A stretch of 20,875 nucleotides of DNA from Desulfobacterales bacterium (GCA_029932495.1 JAOZPY010000011.1:1-20875); one strand, 5' to 3'; shown: positions 6,099-13,893, counted from the stretch's first letter. Notes: generated by a model from the sequence alone, not told the origin. Numbers and translations: made by a program.

Positions 6099-6617
6099 AT
6101 GGAAATATCAAATATCCAAATTAAAAAAATCCTGTATGCGACCGACCTTTCGCAAACCGCAGTTCACGCCTTTTCTTATGCCATCAGCCTTGCCTCTCAG
6201 TATGGCGCCAGCATCACGATTCTGCATGTGCTGGCTGAATTTCCGGGACAAGAATATATCACGAACATGATCCCGCCGAGCACATGGCAGGCAATCAAAG
6301 ATCGGTATTATTCCAAGGCCCGGGATGAACTGATCGGTAAAAAGAGGGAATCCACTGCTTTAAAGGAAGTTCTGAAGGCATTTTCCGAGGAGGCAAAGAC
6401 CAACGCAAAGGATCAGGCTTTTGTCACCGATGAAATTTTGATCAAAACCGGAACTCCGGCTGAAGTTATCGTTCAAACGGCAAAAGAACAAAATTGTGAC
6501 CTTCTCGTCATGGGCACCCACGGCCAGGGCGTCATTACCCGGGCCCTGATCGGCAGCACCGCCAAATGGGTGGTCCAGCATTGCCCGATCCCAGTTCTGG
6601 TTATTCGACTGCCTTAG
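6099..6617 (+). CDS. Universal stress protein, ATP-binding UspA type
   Basis: This is a 172-residue cytosolic single-domain Usp protein. The N-terminal beta strand and ATP-contacting aspartate appear in KKILYATDLSQTA (9-21, D16). The ATP-binding signature G-2x-G-9x-G-S/T is exact: G139, G142, G152, S153 (GTHGQGVITRALIGST), so nucleotide binding is expected. An insert of about 25 residues between the second and third strands (FPGQEY...) is common in this subfamily. ATG 6099 follows AAGGA by 9 nt; an upstream in-frame ATG at 6051 has no site. It sits directly behind dctPQM on the same strand, beyond a terminator, which recalls TeaD, the UspA protein that controls the ectoine TRAP transporter of Halomonas. 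Its last 17 bp overlap the end of the convergent ACD alpha gene. Confidence 0.93.
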   Translation: MEISNIQIKKILYATDLSQTAVHAFSYAISLASQYGASITILHVLAEFPGQEYITNMIPPSTWQAIKDRYYSKARDELIGKKRESTALKEVLKAFSEEAKTNAKDQAFVTDEILIKTGTPAEVIVQTAKEQNCDLLVMGTHGQGVITRALIGSTAKWVVQHCPIPVLVIRLP

Positions 6618-8067
6618 AACGGATTTTTTCACGAAGCTGCCGGTAACGCACCAAGGCGGCCATGGCCCGGGCTGCCCGCTGGGGGGCCGGCAGCACCACG
6701 ATGCCGTGATCCAGCAGCGTGCGGACAAATAATTCATTATAACCCTGGAACGTGAAGCCGACCAGCGGTTTTTGATGCTTTTCTATCAGCTTGCTCAGCG
6801 CCCGCGCCTGATCGGTAAAAAGCTTCTCGGTCAGCTCCGGAAGCTGCTCCTCGGCAATTCCCATGGCCTGCATGGTACGCCGGATGCTTTGCAGAGGCGC
6901 CAGAAAATACACGATAAGACCATCGGTCCCGCTGTCGCCAAGCAAAATATCGGGAATGGTTTCAAAATAATCCAGAGGATTTTTGGCAAAAGTCAGGTCC
7001 ACGGGGTTGCTCACGCTGCCGGTGTGGGGCACCAGGGGCGCCAGCTTTTCCCGTGTCGGCGCAGACAGCGCAGGCAGCTCTATGCCCGAACGGCTGCAGG
7101 CATCGGCCGCCGCCGCCCCGGGTCCCCCCGAATGGGTCTGAATGATCACCCGGTTGCCACCGGGTTCAGGGCAGCTCCCCAGGGCCGAGCAGAAATCAAA
7201 CAGCTCGGTGAGGCTGTGGGCTCGAATCACACCGCTCTGCCGAAACACGCCGTCATAAAGAGCGTCGGGGCCGGCCAAGGCACCGGTGTGCGAAAAACCG
7301 GCACGTCTGCCCGCCTCGGAGCCTCCCGCATAATAAGCGATGATCGGTTTATGGGGAACGATGGCACGGGCCGTTTCAATAAAGGCCCTGCCCCGCCGGA
7401 TGGTTTCCACATACAACCCGATCACCCGCGTATTGGGGCAGGCCGCCAGGTACTGCATACACTCGACGATATCCACCTGGGCCTCGTTGCCGACGCTGAT
7501 GCCGGCGGAAAAGCCCAGACCAAAGCGCCGCAGGTAGCCGAACATCTGGGTAATCAGGCTGCCGCTCTGGGACGCCAGACCAATGAATCCCGGCCGGCCC
7601 TCGAAGGGAAGAAACGTCATGTTAAACTTGTGATGGGGATTGGCGACTCCCAGGCAGTTGGGGCCCAGAAAGCGGATACCATATCGCTCGGCCACCGCCA
7701 GAAGCTGTTTTTCCAGCACCACCCCAGATCCCCCGACTTCCTTGAACCCGCCGGAAACCACAATGGCGTGCCTGATGCCCTTCCGGCCGCATTCTTCCAT
7801 GACGCCGGGCACGACCTGCGTAGGCAGCACCATAACCGCCAAGTCGGGAACCTCAGGCAAATCCTGCACATGCTGATAAGCCTCAAGATCCAGCACCCGC
7901 TTTTCTTTCGGATGAATCGGATAGATGTTACCTTCAAATCCCAGGGCTTTCAATGAATTGAGCTGATTGGTGCCCATGGAGGTAAAGCGGTTGGAGGCAC
8001 CGAAAAAAGCGATGCTGCGCGGATTGATGATGCGGTACAAAGAACTTTCTGTGATATTAGCAATCAT
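6601..8067 (-). CDS. Acyl-CoA synthetase (NDP-forming), alpha subunit
   Basis: The product is the CoA-binding and phosphohistidine half of an ADP-forming acyl-CoA (acetyl-CoA type) synthetase: acyl-CoA + ADP + Pi to acid + ATP + CoA, or the reverse. Its 488 residues comprise a Rossmann CoA-binding domain (IAFFGASNRFTSMG, 19-32; GPNCLG, 135-140), a second flavodoxin-like domain (ASQSGS, 165-170) and a third ligase domain after about 300 (THSGGPGAAAAD, 311-322). The catalytic histidine is present as H260 in SHTGALAG, which aligns with GHAGAI of succinyl-CoA synthetase. ATG 8067 comes one base after the beta-subunit stop, with GGAG 7 nt ahead, so the pair is coupled. The acid substrate cannot be told; the family uses acetate, branched or aryl acids. 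It ends inside the convergent uspA gene. Confidence 0.92.
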   Translation of the reverse strand: MIANITESSLYRIINPRSIAFFGASNRFTSMGTNQLNSLKALGFEGNIYPIHPKEKRVLDLEAYQHVQDLPEVPDLAVMVLPTQVVPGVMEECGRKGIRHAIVVSGGFKEVGGSGVVLEKQLLAVAERYGIRFLGPNCLGVANPHHKFNMTFLPFEGRPGFIGLASQSGSLITQMFGYLRRFGLGFSAGISVGNEAQVDIVECMQYLAACPNTRVIGLYVETIRRGRAFIETARAIVPHKPIIAYYAGGSEAGRRAGFSHTGALAGPDALYDGVFRQSGVIRAHSLTELFDFCSALGSCPEPGGNRVIIQTHSGGPGAAAADACSRSGIELPALSAPTREKLAPLVPHTGSVSNPVDLTFAKNPLDYFETIPDILLGDSGTDGLIVYFLAPLQSIRRTMQAMGIAEEQLPELTEKLFTDQARALSKLIEKHQKPLVGFTFQGYNELFVRTLLDHGIVVLPAPQRAARAMAALVRYRQLREKIRSKAVE

Positions 8068-8068
8068 T

Positions 8069-8761
8069 TTACTCTCCGCCGAGAACCACCAGGGCGTCTA
8101 CGGCCACCGCCCGCCCATCGGCGTCGATGATCATGGGATTGATGTCGATTTCAGCCACCGCCCCGTGGTCGAGGCCGATCTGACCCAGGGCCATGAGAGC
8201 GGCGCAGATCGTTTCGCGATCCGCAGGGGCCTGCCCCCGGAAGTCATCCAGGATGGCACGAGAGCGCAGCTCGCTGAGCATATCCAGGGCTTCGATGTGA
8301 TCAAAAGGTGCCACCCTGAAAACGGTGTCATTGATGATCTCGGTCATGATTCCGCCCAGGCCGAACATGACGCAGGGGCCAAACTGGGGATCACGGCTCA
8401 ATCCCAGGACCACCTCCCGCTGCCCGGCAATCATTTCCTGAATCAGGACCCCTTCAAGGTCAAGGCCAACGGCCGTCACCACCCGCTGATAAGCCTCGCG
8501 CAGTTCGGTGGCGTCCCGAATTCCCAGGACGATGCCGGCGGCTTCTGTTTTATGCATCAACTCCGCTGAGCAGGCTTTGAGCGCCACCGGATATCCAATG
8601 GCTTTGGCAGCCGCCACGGCGTCATCCGGGTTGCCAACCAGCGTTTCCCGGGTCACGGAAATGCCATAGGCCTGCAGTAATTGTTTTGAGCCATGTTCGG
8701 ACAGGGCCCGCTGCCCTTTGTCCAATGCATCCTTTATAAGTTTCGTGGGTTCTGTCATCAT
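8069..8761 (-). CDS. Acyl-CoA synthetase (NDP-forming), beta subunit (ATP-grasp)
   Basis: This 230-residue ATP-grasp subunit carries the nucleotide site for the alpha subunit encoded next. The family core is visible: GYPVALKACSAELMHKTEAAGI (56-77) with H70, equivalent in position to the second catalytic histidine described for the Pyrococcus furiosus enzyme (His71 beta). It also has the glycine loop MFGLGGIMTEI (132-142) and EIDINPM (204-210), a metal-binding segment. I set the start at the first of two adjacent ATGs (8761-8759) because AAGGAA (8768-8773) is well spaced. An upstream ATG at 8794 lacks a site. It lies 44 nt after the MBL-fold gene and one base before the alpha gene, so the three form one operon. 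Fused versions of this enzyme are common; here the subunits are separate. Confidence 0.92.
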   Translation of the reverse strand: MMTEPTKLIKDALDKGQRALSEHGSKQLLQAYGISVTRETLVGNPDDAVAAAKAIGYPVALKACSAELMHKTEAAGIVLGIRDATELREAYQRVVTAVGLDLEGVLIQEMIAGQREVVLGLSRDPQFGPCVMFGLGGIMTEIINDTVFRVAPFDHIEALDMLSELRSRAILDDFRGQAPADRETICAALMALGQIGLDHGAVAEIDINPMIIDADGRAVAVDALVVLGGE

Positions 8762-8805
8762 ATTGGGTTCCTTAACTTCTTGCAAATTATACAACAGGCA
8801 ACACG

Positions 8806-9777
8806 TTATTTTACACTTGTGTACAATGTTATACCGCTATGGTTGGAGCGGGTCAACCGCCCCTCTTCTTCCAGGTAGCGCAAATGTGAGATAGCCTCCC
8901 CGGTGGCAAACCACCGCTGAGCCACCGGAAACTGATCCCAGGATTCATAGGCAATATCCCAGGTCATGCGCGAGGCCACCTGAAAGGCATTCAGAGGGCC
9001 TTTTTCCAGCAAGACCCGCACCTCGGCCAGGCGGTCGGCGTGGTGCTGCTTCAACTCGTCGATGCGCGCCCGATGATCTTTGATAAGCCGCCGGTGCCCG
9101 GGCAGGGTGAGCGCAACCTGCAGGTGATATACCTTGTCGAGACTGGCCAGGTAATATTTGAGCGGATTTTGATCATCCGCCCAACATTGGATGTTGGGGG
9201 TGATATCGATTAAAATGTGATCGCCGGCCACCAGGATTTTTTTACCCGGTTCGTAAAGGCAGGTATGCCCCATGGTGTGACCGGGGGTCGCCACGCACCG
9301 GAAGTGGTAATCGCCGACATCGATCATATTCCCGTCGTCAAGAACCTTCAGTTCCGGGATCCAATCCGAACCGTACTTGGCCCCGGGATGTTTGTCCAGG
9401 GCGGCGCGCAACTCATCTTTTGGAAACCCGTTTTGACCGGCATAATTAATCATTTCATCAAACCCTTCCCAGGATTCGATGAGCTCTTTTTCCGGGCGGC
9501 TGAAAAAAACGCTGCTGGTCGGGGTGGCCAGTCGACCCACAAGACCAAAATGATCGGCATGCAGATGGGTAATGAAAAAATCCGTCTTTGTCAGGTCAAT
9601 GCCAATTTCCCTCAATCCGGCCTGCATGGCGTCAAAGCATTCCGTACGGTTCAGCCCGGTGTCGATAATCAGGTTGCGTTTTTCACCTTGAATCACATAG
9701 GAATTTAGGTACTTAAGCGGACTTTCCGGCAGCGGAATTTTCACCCGAAACAGGTTGGGAAATATTTCTTCACACAT
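8806..9777 (-). CDS. MBL-fold metallo-hydrolase with C-terminal winged helix
   Basis: A 323-residue cytosolic protein with a complete two-metal site: THLHADHFG (70-78: H71, H73, D75, H76), TPGHTMGH (164-171: H167), AGDH (184-187: D186) and LPGH (225-228: H228). After about residue 250 comes a helical, winged-helix-like tail (AFQVASRM... ISHLRYLEEEGRLTR) found in many bacterial MBL proteins of the beta-lactamase-like/thioesterase group. Reactions in this branch are hydrolyses of thioesters, lactones or phosphodiesters. Its operon with an acyl-CoA synthetase makes a CoA-thioester or acyl substrate the most economical guess, but that is inference. ATG 9777 follows AAGGGGGC by about 5 nt. Two nested palindromes lie immediately upstream. 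Confidence 0.88.
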   Translation of the reverse strand: MCEEIFPNLFRVKIPLPESPLKYLNSYVIQGEKRNLIIDTGLNRTECFDAMQAGLREIGIDLTKTDFFITHLHADHFGLVGRLATPTSSVFFSRPEKELIESWEGFDEMINYAGQNGFPKDELRAALDKHPGAKYGSDWIPELKVLDDGNMIDVGDYHFRCVATPGHTMGHTCLYEPGKKILVAGDHILIDITPNIQCWADDQNPLKYYLASLDKVYHLQVALTLPGHRRLIKDHRARIDELKQHHADRLAEVRVLLEKGPLNAFQVASRMTWDIAYESWDQFPVAQRWFATGEAISHLRYLEEEGRLTRSNHSGITLYTSVK

Positions 9778-9787
9778 GAGAGCCCCC

Positions 9788-9821
9788 TTACTAGTAAAAG
9801 CGCTAGGTTTACTAGCGCTTT
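9788..9821. promoter_or_regulatory. Two adjacent perfect palindromes just upstream of the MBL-ACD operon, probable operator
   Basis: TTACTAGTAA (9788-9797) is a perfect 10-bp palindrome. It abuts AAAGCGCTAG (9797-9806) and CTAGCGCTTT (9812-9821), a perfect 10-bp inverted repeat around GTTTA. The word TTACTAG occurs in both. They end 11 nt before the MBL start codon and follow a possible -10 (minus strand TATAAC, 9827-9822). A repressor bound here would cover the transcription start and ribosome site. No regulator gene is adjacent, so the protein is unknown. Confidence 0.6.
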
Positions 9822-9828
9822 GTTATAC

Positions 9829-9860
9829 AAAAAAACCTGCCATGACCTGCGGTAGTCATG
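9829..9860 (-). terminator. Hairpin plus T7 tract on the minus strand
   Basis: Read on the minus strand, CATGAC and GTCATG (9860-9841, 8-nt loop) form a 6-bp stem, then GCAGG and seven Ts (9835-9829). It stands upstream of the MBL operon and downstream of citrate synthase, so it would insulate the two. The gap between stem and T tract is slightly long. Confidence 0.45.
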
Positions 9861-9875
9861 CCTGGCGCAGACTGC

Positions 9876-9897
9876 AAAAAAAGCGGCTTCCATCCGC
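9876..9897 (-). terminator. Probable terminator of the citrate synthase gene
   Basis: On the minus strand GCGG (9897-9894) pairs with CCGC (9886-9883) around a 7-nt loop, directly followed by seven Ts (9882-9876). The stem is short but GC-only and the T tract is good. With the hairpin at 9841-9860 it forms a tandem pair about 180 nt beyond the gltA stop. Confidence 0.5.
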
Positions 9898-10074
9898 CGA
9901 ACGTTTTGCAATAGAGGATTCAACTGCAAAAGTCAACCGGGATTCCGCTAAATATTCCGCCATGGCACAATTACAGGGCTACCGCTGAACCGGCTGAATA
10001 TTGTATACCAGACTGCAATGAGACCGGGTTATGATCCTGCCAGATTGTAAGAAGTACTACAATAACGGCGGCCG

Positions 10075-11352
10075 CTACCTTTGTTCGATGGGGACATAGG
10101 CGGTTTCCTGCGGTCCCGTGTAAATCTGGCGCGGACGGCAAAGCTTCCAGTTTGGATCATCAATGCTTTCCTTCCATTGGGCAATCCAGCCCGGAAGCCG
10201 GCCGATGGCAAACATCACCGTAAACATGTTGGTGGGAATTCCAATGGCACGCAACACGATGCCGCTGTAAAAATCAACGTTGGGATAAAGATGATGCTCG
10301 ATGAAATAATCATCCCTGAGCGCAATTTCTTCCAGTTCCTGGGCCACATCCAGCAGCGGGTCGGAAACCTTGAGCTTTTCCAGCAGCCGGTGGCAAACCT
10401 TTTTCATTATTTTCATGCGTGGGTCAAAGGTCTTGTAAATCCGGTGGCCGAAACCCATCAGCCGGAAAGGGTCGTTTTTATCCTTGGCCCTTTCGATTAC
10501 CTGGGCCATGTTGTTATTTTCTGCAATCTGGCTGAGCATTTCGATGACCGCCTGGTTGGCCCCGCCGTGCAGGGGCCCCCACAAAGCGGCAATGCCGGCG
10601 GAAATGGCACTGTACAGGTTCACCCGGGCGCTGCCGACCACACGCACAGCCGTTGTCGAACAGTTCTGCTCGTGGTCGGCATGTAAAATCCAAAAAACAT
10701 TCAAGGCAGTGGTCACCACCCTGTCAATTCGGTAAGGTTTTACCGGTGAATCGAACATCATATTCAAAAAGTTATCGCAGTAAGCCAGATCAGGCCTCGG
10801 GTAAACGACTTTGTGCCCCCGGGAAATCTTATAGGACATGGCAGCCATGGTCCGGATTTTGGACAGCAGGCGGGTGACGGTCAGGTTGATTTCCTCTTCC
10901 AGGTTCTGAATTTCCGGGTAAAAGCTTCTCAGGGCATTGACCATGGCCGACAGAATTCCCATGGGATGAGAGGAGCGGGGAAAATTCTCATAAAACGAGC
11001 GCATGTCCTCATGCACCAGGGAATTGTCATTGAGCAGCACTGAAAAGCGGGTCAGCTCCGATGGCGAGGGCAGCCTGCGGTTGATCAAAAGGTAAGATGT
11101 TTCAATGAACGTGGAATACTCGGCCAGCTGTTCCACCGGGATGCCCCGGTAGCGCAAAATTCCCTTTTCCCCATCCATAAAAGTGATGTCACTGCTGCAG
11201 GCGCCGGTGTTGGCATAGCCGGGATCCAGAGTAATCAAGCCTGTCTGCCGGCGCAGGGCTGAGATATCAATGGCCTTTTCGCCTTCCGTGCCTTCAATCA
11301 CCGGAAGCTGGTATTGCCGGTCACCATAAATGAGTTTTACAAATTCGGTCAT
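10075..11352 (-). CDS. gltA: Citrate synthase (hexameric GltA type)
   Basis: This enzyme condenses acetyl-CoA and oxaloacetate to citrate, the entry step of the TCA cycle. The 425-residue length matches type II (Gram-negative) citrate synthases. The active site is complete: HADHEQNCST (224-233), GPLHGGAN (259-266) with catalytic H262, MGFGHRIYK (299-307) with H303, and NVDFYSG (358-364) with D360; these correspond to H264, H305 and D362 of the E. coli enzyme. The short beta-rich N-terminal domain typical of the NADH-regulated hexameric form is present (residues 1-50). ATG 11352 is preceded by GGAG at about 10 nt. The gene stands alone with its own promoter candidate and terminator. Together with the downstream ACD genes it ties acetyl-CoA supply to the TCA cycle. 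Confidence 0.97.
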   Translation of the reverse strand: MTEFVKLIYGDRQYQLPVIEGTEGEKAIDISALRRQTGLITLDPGYANTGACSSDITFMDGEKGILRYRGIPVEQLAEYSTFIETSYLLINRRLPSPSELTRFSVLLNDNSLVHEDMRSFYENFPRSSHPMGILSAMVNALRSFYPEIQNLEEEINLTVTRLLSKIRTMAAMSYKISRGHKVVYPRPDLAYCDNFLNMMFDSPVKPYRIDRVVTTALNVFWILHADHEQNCSTTAVRVVGSARVNLYSAISAGIAALWGPLHGGANQAVIEMLSQIAENNNMAQVIERAKDKNDPFRLMGFGHRIYKTFDPRMKIMKKVCHRLLEKLKVSDPLLDVAQELEEIALRDDYFIEHHLYPNVDFYSGIVLRAIGIPTNMFTVMFAIGRLPGWIAQWKESIDDPNWKLCRPRQIYTGPQETAYVPIEQR

Positions 11353-11393
11353 TGCGTTTTTTCTCCGTTACGATAATTCTTGCAGCTGGGCTT

Positions 11394-11421
11394 GCTATAA
11401 TTTTACACCTTAATGTTGCAA
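11394..11421 (-). promoter_or_regulatory. Candidate promoter of gltA
   Basis: Minus strand TTGCAA (11421-11416), 16-nt spacer, TATAGC (11399-11394), about 40 nt before the start codon. A/T-rich upstream DNA (TATAAATATATAAAT, 11428-11442 region) could act as an UP-like element. The match is moderate. Confidence 0.42.
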
Positions 11422-11558
11422 CGCTAGGATTTATATATTTATATGAACGCTGCTCAAAGGTCAACAATGCATTGCAATTTCAGCGGATATGCAGTAGTAA
11501 TTGAACGTTTAAAAGTTAGAAAAAAGGTCCCGTTTATTTTTTTTCAGGGAAAAACGCC

Positions 11559-12347
11559 ATGTCATTCAGGGAAAACCTGCTGAAAAAAATTCAGATCGAT
11601 CGGCTCACCCGGATCGTGCTGCAGTCCATTGGGACGCCGGAAAGCGGGCTGAAAATCGACAAGGACGCCATGCGCAGATTGCTGGCAATGAGCCCGTATG
11701 AATACCGCAAAGTGCGGGACCTGGATCTGTATATTCGCGAAGCTGATGGGGGGAAAAATAAAATCCTGGTGCTCGACAACGAACTGCCGATTTACCTCAC
11801 CACGGTGGATGATGTGGCCATGCGCAAAAGTCCCTACATCGCTGAAATGGTAAAAATCCGCAATATTATTAAAATACTGAAAGACTCCGATGTTAAAATC
11901 AGCATCAAGCAGGACTCTGTCAAAACCATTCAGCAAGAATGCATCGAGCAACTGGATCTGTCTTACAATGAGGAAGATATCGAACAAATTGCCCGGCAGG
12001 GTGCGGCTGCACTGGAAAACGGGTATGCCGAGGGTGTCCAGGAAAGCCTGCTGCTGTTTGCCGACCTGCTGGGGTATCATCCGCCGCCCAAGGCCTTTGA
12101 CATCCGGCATCATGAAATCTTTGGCTCCCTGGCGCGCAAAGAAGCCGGCGAAATTGTCTACGGGCCCACGGTCATTTATAGCCTGATCGACAACAGCCTA
12201 AAACTGATTGATGAACCCATCAGCAATTTCGACAAACCCAGGCTGGAATTCTTTCAGGGCGTGGCAGCAGGAAAGGAAAAAGCCACTGTGGAGGGTGCCG
12301 GGGCTTTCGATTATTTGAAAAAAAGCGTTCTGCATAAAGGCAGGTGA
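11559..12347 (+). CDS. Conserved-looking protein of unknown function
   Basis: I do not recognise this 262-residue protein. It has no signal peptide, membrane helix, cysteine cluster or nucleotide-binding loop, so it should be cytosolic. It begins with amphipathic helices (FRENLLKKIQIDRLTRIV), then a strand-rich part (ILVLDNELPIYLTTVDD, about 69-85). A basic helical stretch full of I/K follows (IRNIIKILKDSDVKISIKQDSV, near 98-119), then an acidic helical region and HPPPKAFDIRHHEIFGSLARKE (about 174-195). Codon use is normal for the window and the frame is clean, so it is a real gene. ATG 11559 follows AGGGAAAAA with loose spacing. It is divergent from gltA (206-nt gap) and lies 140 nt before ktrB on the same strand; a link to citrate synthase or potassium uptake is only positional. 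Confidence 0.8.
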   Translation: MSFRENLLKKIQIDRLTRIVLQSIGTPESGLKIDKDAMRRLLAMSPYEYRKVRDLDLYIREADGGKNKILVLDNELPIYLTTVDDVAMRKSPYIAEMVKIRNIIKILKDSDVKISIKQDSVKTIQQECIEQLDLSYNEEDIEQIARQGAAALENGYAEGVQESLLLFADLLGYHPPPKAFDIRHHEIFGSLARKEAGEIVYGPTVIYSLIDNSLKLIDEPISNFDKPRLEFFQGVAAGKEKATVEGAGAFDYLKKSVLHKGR

Positions 12348-12475
12348 AAATATCCGCACCCTAAAGTTTTCTCCGGGTGCCTCCAATCTGACAGGATCAT
12401 AAAAGGCGTATTTAAACAGCATTTAAAATTTTTCGGGAAAAATGCAGGTAACTCGATTGCAAAAATTGACCAAGC

Positions 12476-12480
12476 GGAGG
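12476..12480 (+). promoter_or_regulatory. Ribosome binding site that sets a TTG start for ktrB
   Basis: GGAGG at 12476-12480 lies exactly 7 nt before TTG 12488-12490. No ATG or GTG near the first transmembrane segment has such a site, so TTG is the start. Confidence 0.75.
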
Positions 12481-12487
12481 CGGAGCC

Positions 12488-13885
12488 TTGGTCGGTAAAT
12501 TGAAAAGCGGCGCAGCCGCCGGAGCAAATCTTGTTCGGCTGATTTTCCGCTCACCAACACGGATTCCGATTGTTGGATTTGCGGCTCTGATTCTCATCGG
12601 CACACTTTTGCTGATGACACCGGCAGCCACCACCATCGGGGTCCTCAAACCGGTGGATGCACTGTTTACCGCTGTATCGGCCAGCTGCGTAACCGGCCTG
12701 GTGGTGGTGGACACGGGCAGTGCTTTCAGCACCTTCGGTCAAATCGTCATCCTGATTTTAATCCAGATCGGGGGCCTGGGCATCATGACCATGTCAACGC
12801 TGTTTCTGCTGCTCGGCGGCCGGCGGCTCAGTTTGACCGAACGGGTGGTGATCCGGGACACCTTCACTTTCAGCGGAGAGCACAACGTGGCCTTTTTAAT
12901 CCGCCAGGTGGTGATTTTTGCGCTGACTCTCGAGGCGGTCGGGACCGTGCTGTTGTTTCCGCGCTTCATGGCCGGCAGAAGTATTCTCGAGGCGTTTTTT
13001 TTCGCACTGTTTCATTCTGTCAGCGCTTTTTGCAACGCCGGCTTTTCCTTTTTTTCCCAAAGCTTCATTGCCTACCGCGAAGACTGGCTGGTCAATCTGG
13101 TGATCTGTTTTCTGGTGATTACCGGTGGCATCGGCTTTCTGGTGCTCTCCGAGCTCAAACAGAACTTTCCGTTCGACCGCCGCACTTGGGTCCGCCTAAG
13201 CCTGCATGCCAAGCTGGTACTGGCCGTCACGCTGCTGCTGCTGCTGGGCGGAACACTGCTGGTGACCTTTCTGGAATGGAACAACACCCTCGCACCCCTT
13301 TCGGTGCCCGATCGATTGCTGGCGGGATTTTTCCAGTCCGTTACCACCCGCACCGCCGGTTTCAATACCCTGCCCATCGGACAGATGGCCAATGCGACCC
13401 TGTTTGTGGTCATGTTGCTGATGTTCATCGGTGCTTCCCCAGGCTCGTGCGGCGGCGGCATCAAAACCACCACCTTTGCCAGTCTCGTCGTGCTGGGTTT
13501 TTCCCGGATGCGCGGCTGGCAGCGACCCCAGATTTTTCATCGTACGATCTCGGCGGGCAGCATCGGGCGGGCCATGAGCGTGGTGCTAATCAGTTTCATG
13601 GTAATCGGGTTGGCCACCATGATTATCCTGATCACCGAGTTGGGAGAGATGTCCCACCCGGCAAGCCGGGGGAAATTTCTGGAGCTGTTGTTTGAAGTCG
13701 TCAGTGCCTTTGGCACTGTGGGACTTTCCACCGGAGCGACCGCCGGGCTGAGCACAGCCGGCAAGCTGATCCTTTCGGCCGTGATGTTTGTGGGGCGCCT
13801 GGGGCCGCTGGTAGTCGCCATGGCGGTCAGTCGCCGCACAGCTCCCCGTTATTATTACGCCGAAGAGGCAATTATGAGCGGATGA
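12488..13885 (+). CDS. ktrB: Potassium-uptake channel subunit, KtrB/TrkH family
   Basis: This 465-residue inner-membrane protein forms the ion path of a Ktr/Trk-type potassium (or Na+-coupled potassium) system. Four pore repeats are visible, each with a selectivity-filter-like segment: TAVSASCVTGL (61-71), HSVSAFCNAGF (176-186), QSVTTRTAGFN (283-293) and EVVSAFGTVGL (403-413). The gating-loop motif GASPGSCGGGIKTTT (315-329) of the third repeat is typical. The length fits KtrB rather than the longer TrkH. It starts at TTG, with GGAGG 7 nt upstream. The regulatory partner ktrA begins 8 nt after its stop, so the two form an operon. The conserved filter glycines are all present, so it should be functional. 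Confidence 0.94.
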   Translation: MVGKLKSGAAAGANLVRLIFRSPTRIPIVGFAALILIGTLLLMTPAATTIGVLKPVDALFTAVSASCVTGLVVVDTGSAFSTFGQIVILILIQIGGLGIMTMSTLFLLLGGRRLSLTERVVIRDTFTFSGEHNVAFLIRQVVIFALTLEAVGTVLLFPRFMAGRSILEAFFFALFHSVSAFCNAGFSFFSQSFIAYREDWLVNLVICFLVITGGIGFLVLSELKQNFPFDRRTWVRLSLHAKLVLAVTLLLLLGGTLLVTFLEWNNTLAPLSVPDRLLAGFFQSVTTRTAGFNTLPIGQMANATLFVVMLLMFIGASPGSCGGGIKTTTFASLVVLGFSRMRGWQRPQIFHRTISAGSIGRAMSVVLISFMVIGLATMIILITELGEMSHPASRGKFLELLFEVVSAFGTVGLSTGATAGLSTAGKLILSAVMFVGRLGPLVVAMAVSRRTAPRYYYAEEAIMSG

Positions 13886-13893
13886 GGTAAAAG

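Noticed and set aside
6772..7956. 394-residue open frame on the plus strand opposite the ACD alpha gene
   Set aside because: It mirrors a GC-rich real gene, shows low-complexity R/G/H/Q-rich translation, has no ribosome site and no family features.
9755..9988. 77-residue plus-strand frame over the gltA-MBL gap
   Set aside because: No ribosome site, it crosses terminator and operator dyads, and the translation resembles no protein I know.
10081..10686. 201-residue plus-strand frame opposite gltA
   Set aside because: It lies entirely inside citrate synthase, whose active-site motifs are complete on the other strand.
11460..11558. TTGCAA-17-TAGTAA as a promoter for the 262-residue protein
   Set aside because: The -10 is poor and the -35 is a common word in this AT-rich stretch; too weak to list.
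12356..12380. GCACCC/GGGTGC hairpin after the 262-residue protein as a terminator
   Set aside because: Only six pairs with a 13-nt loop and no T tract.
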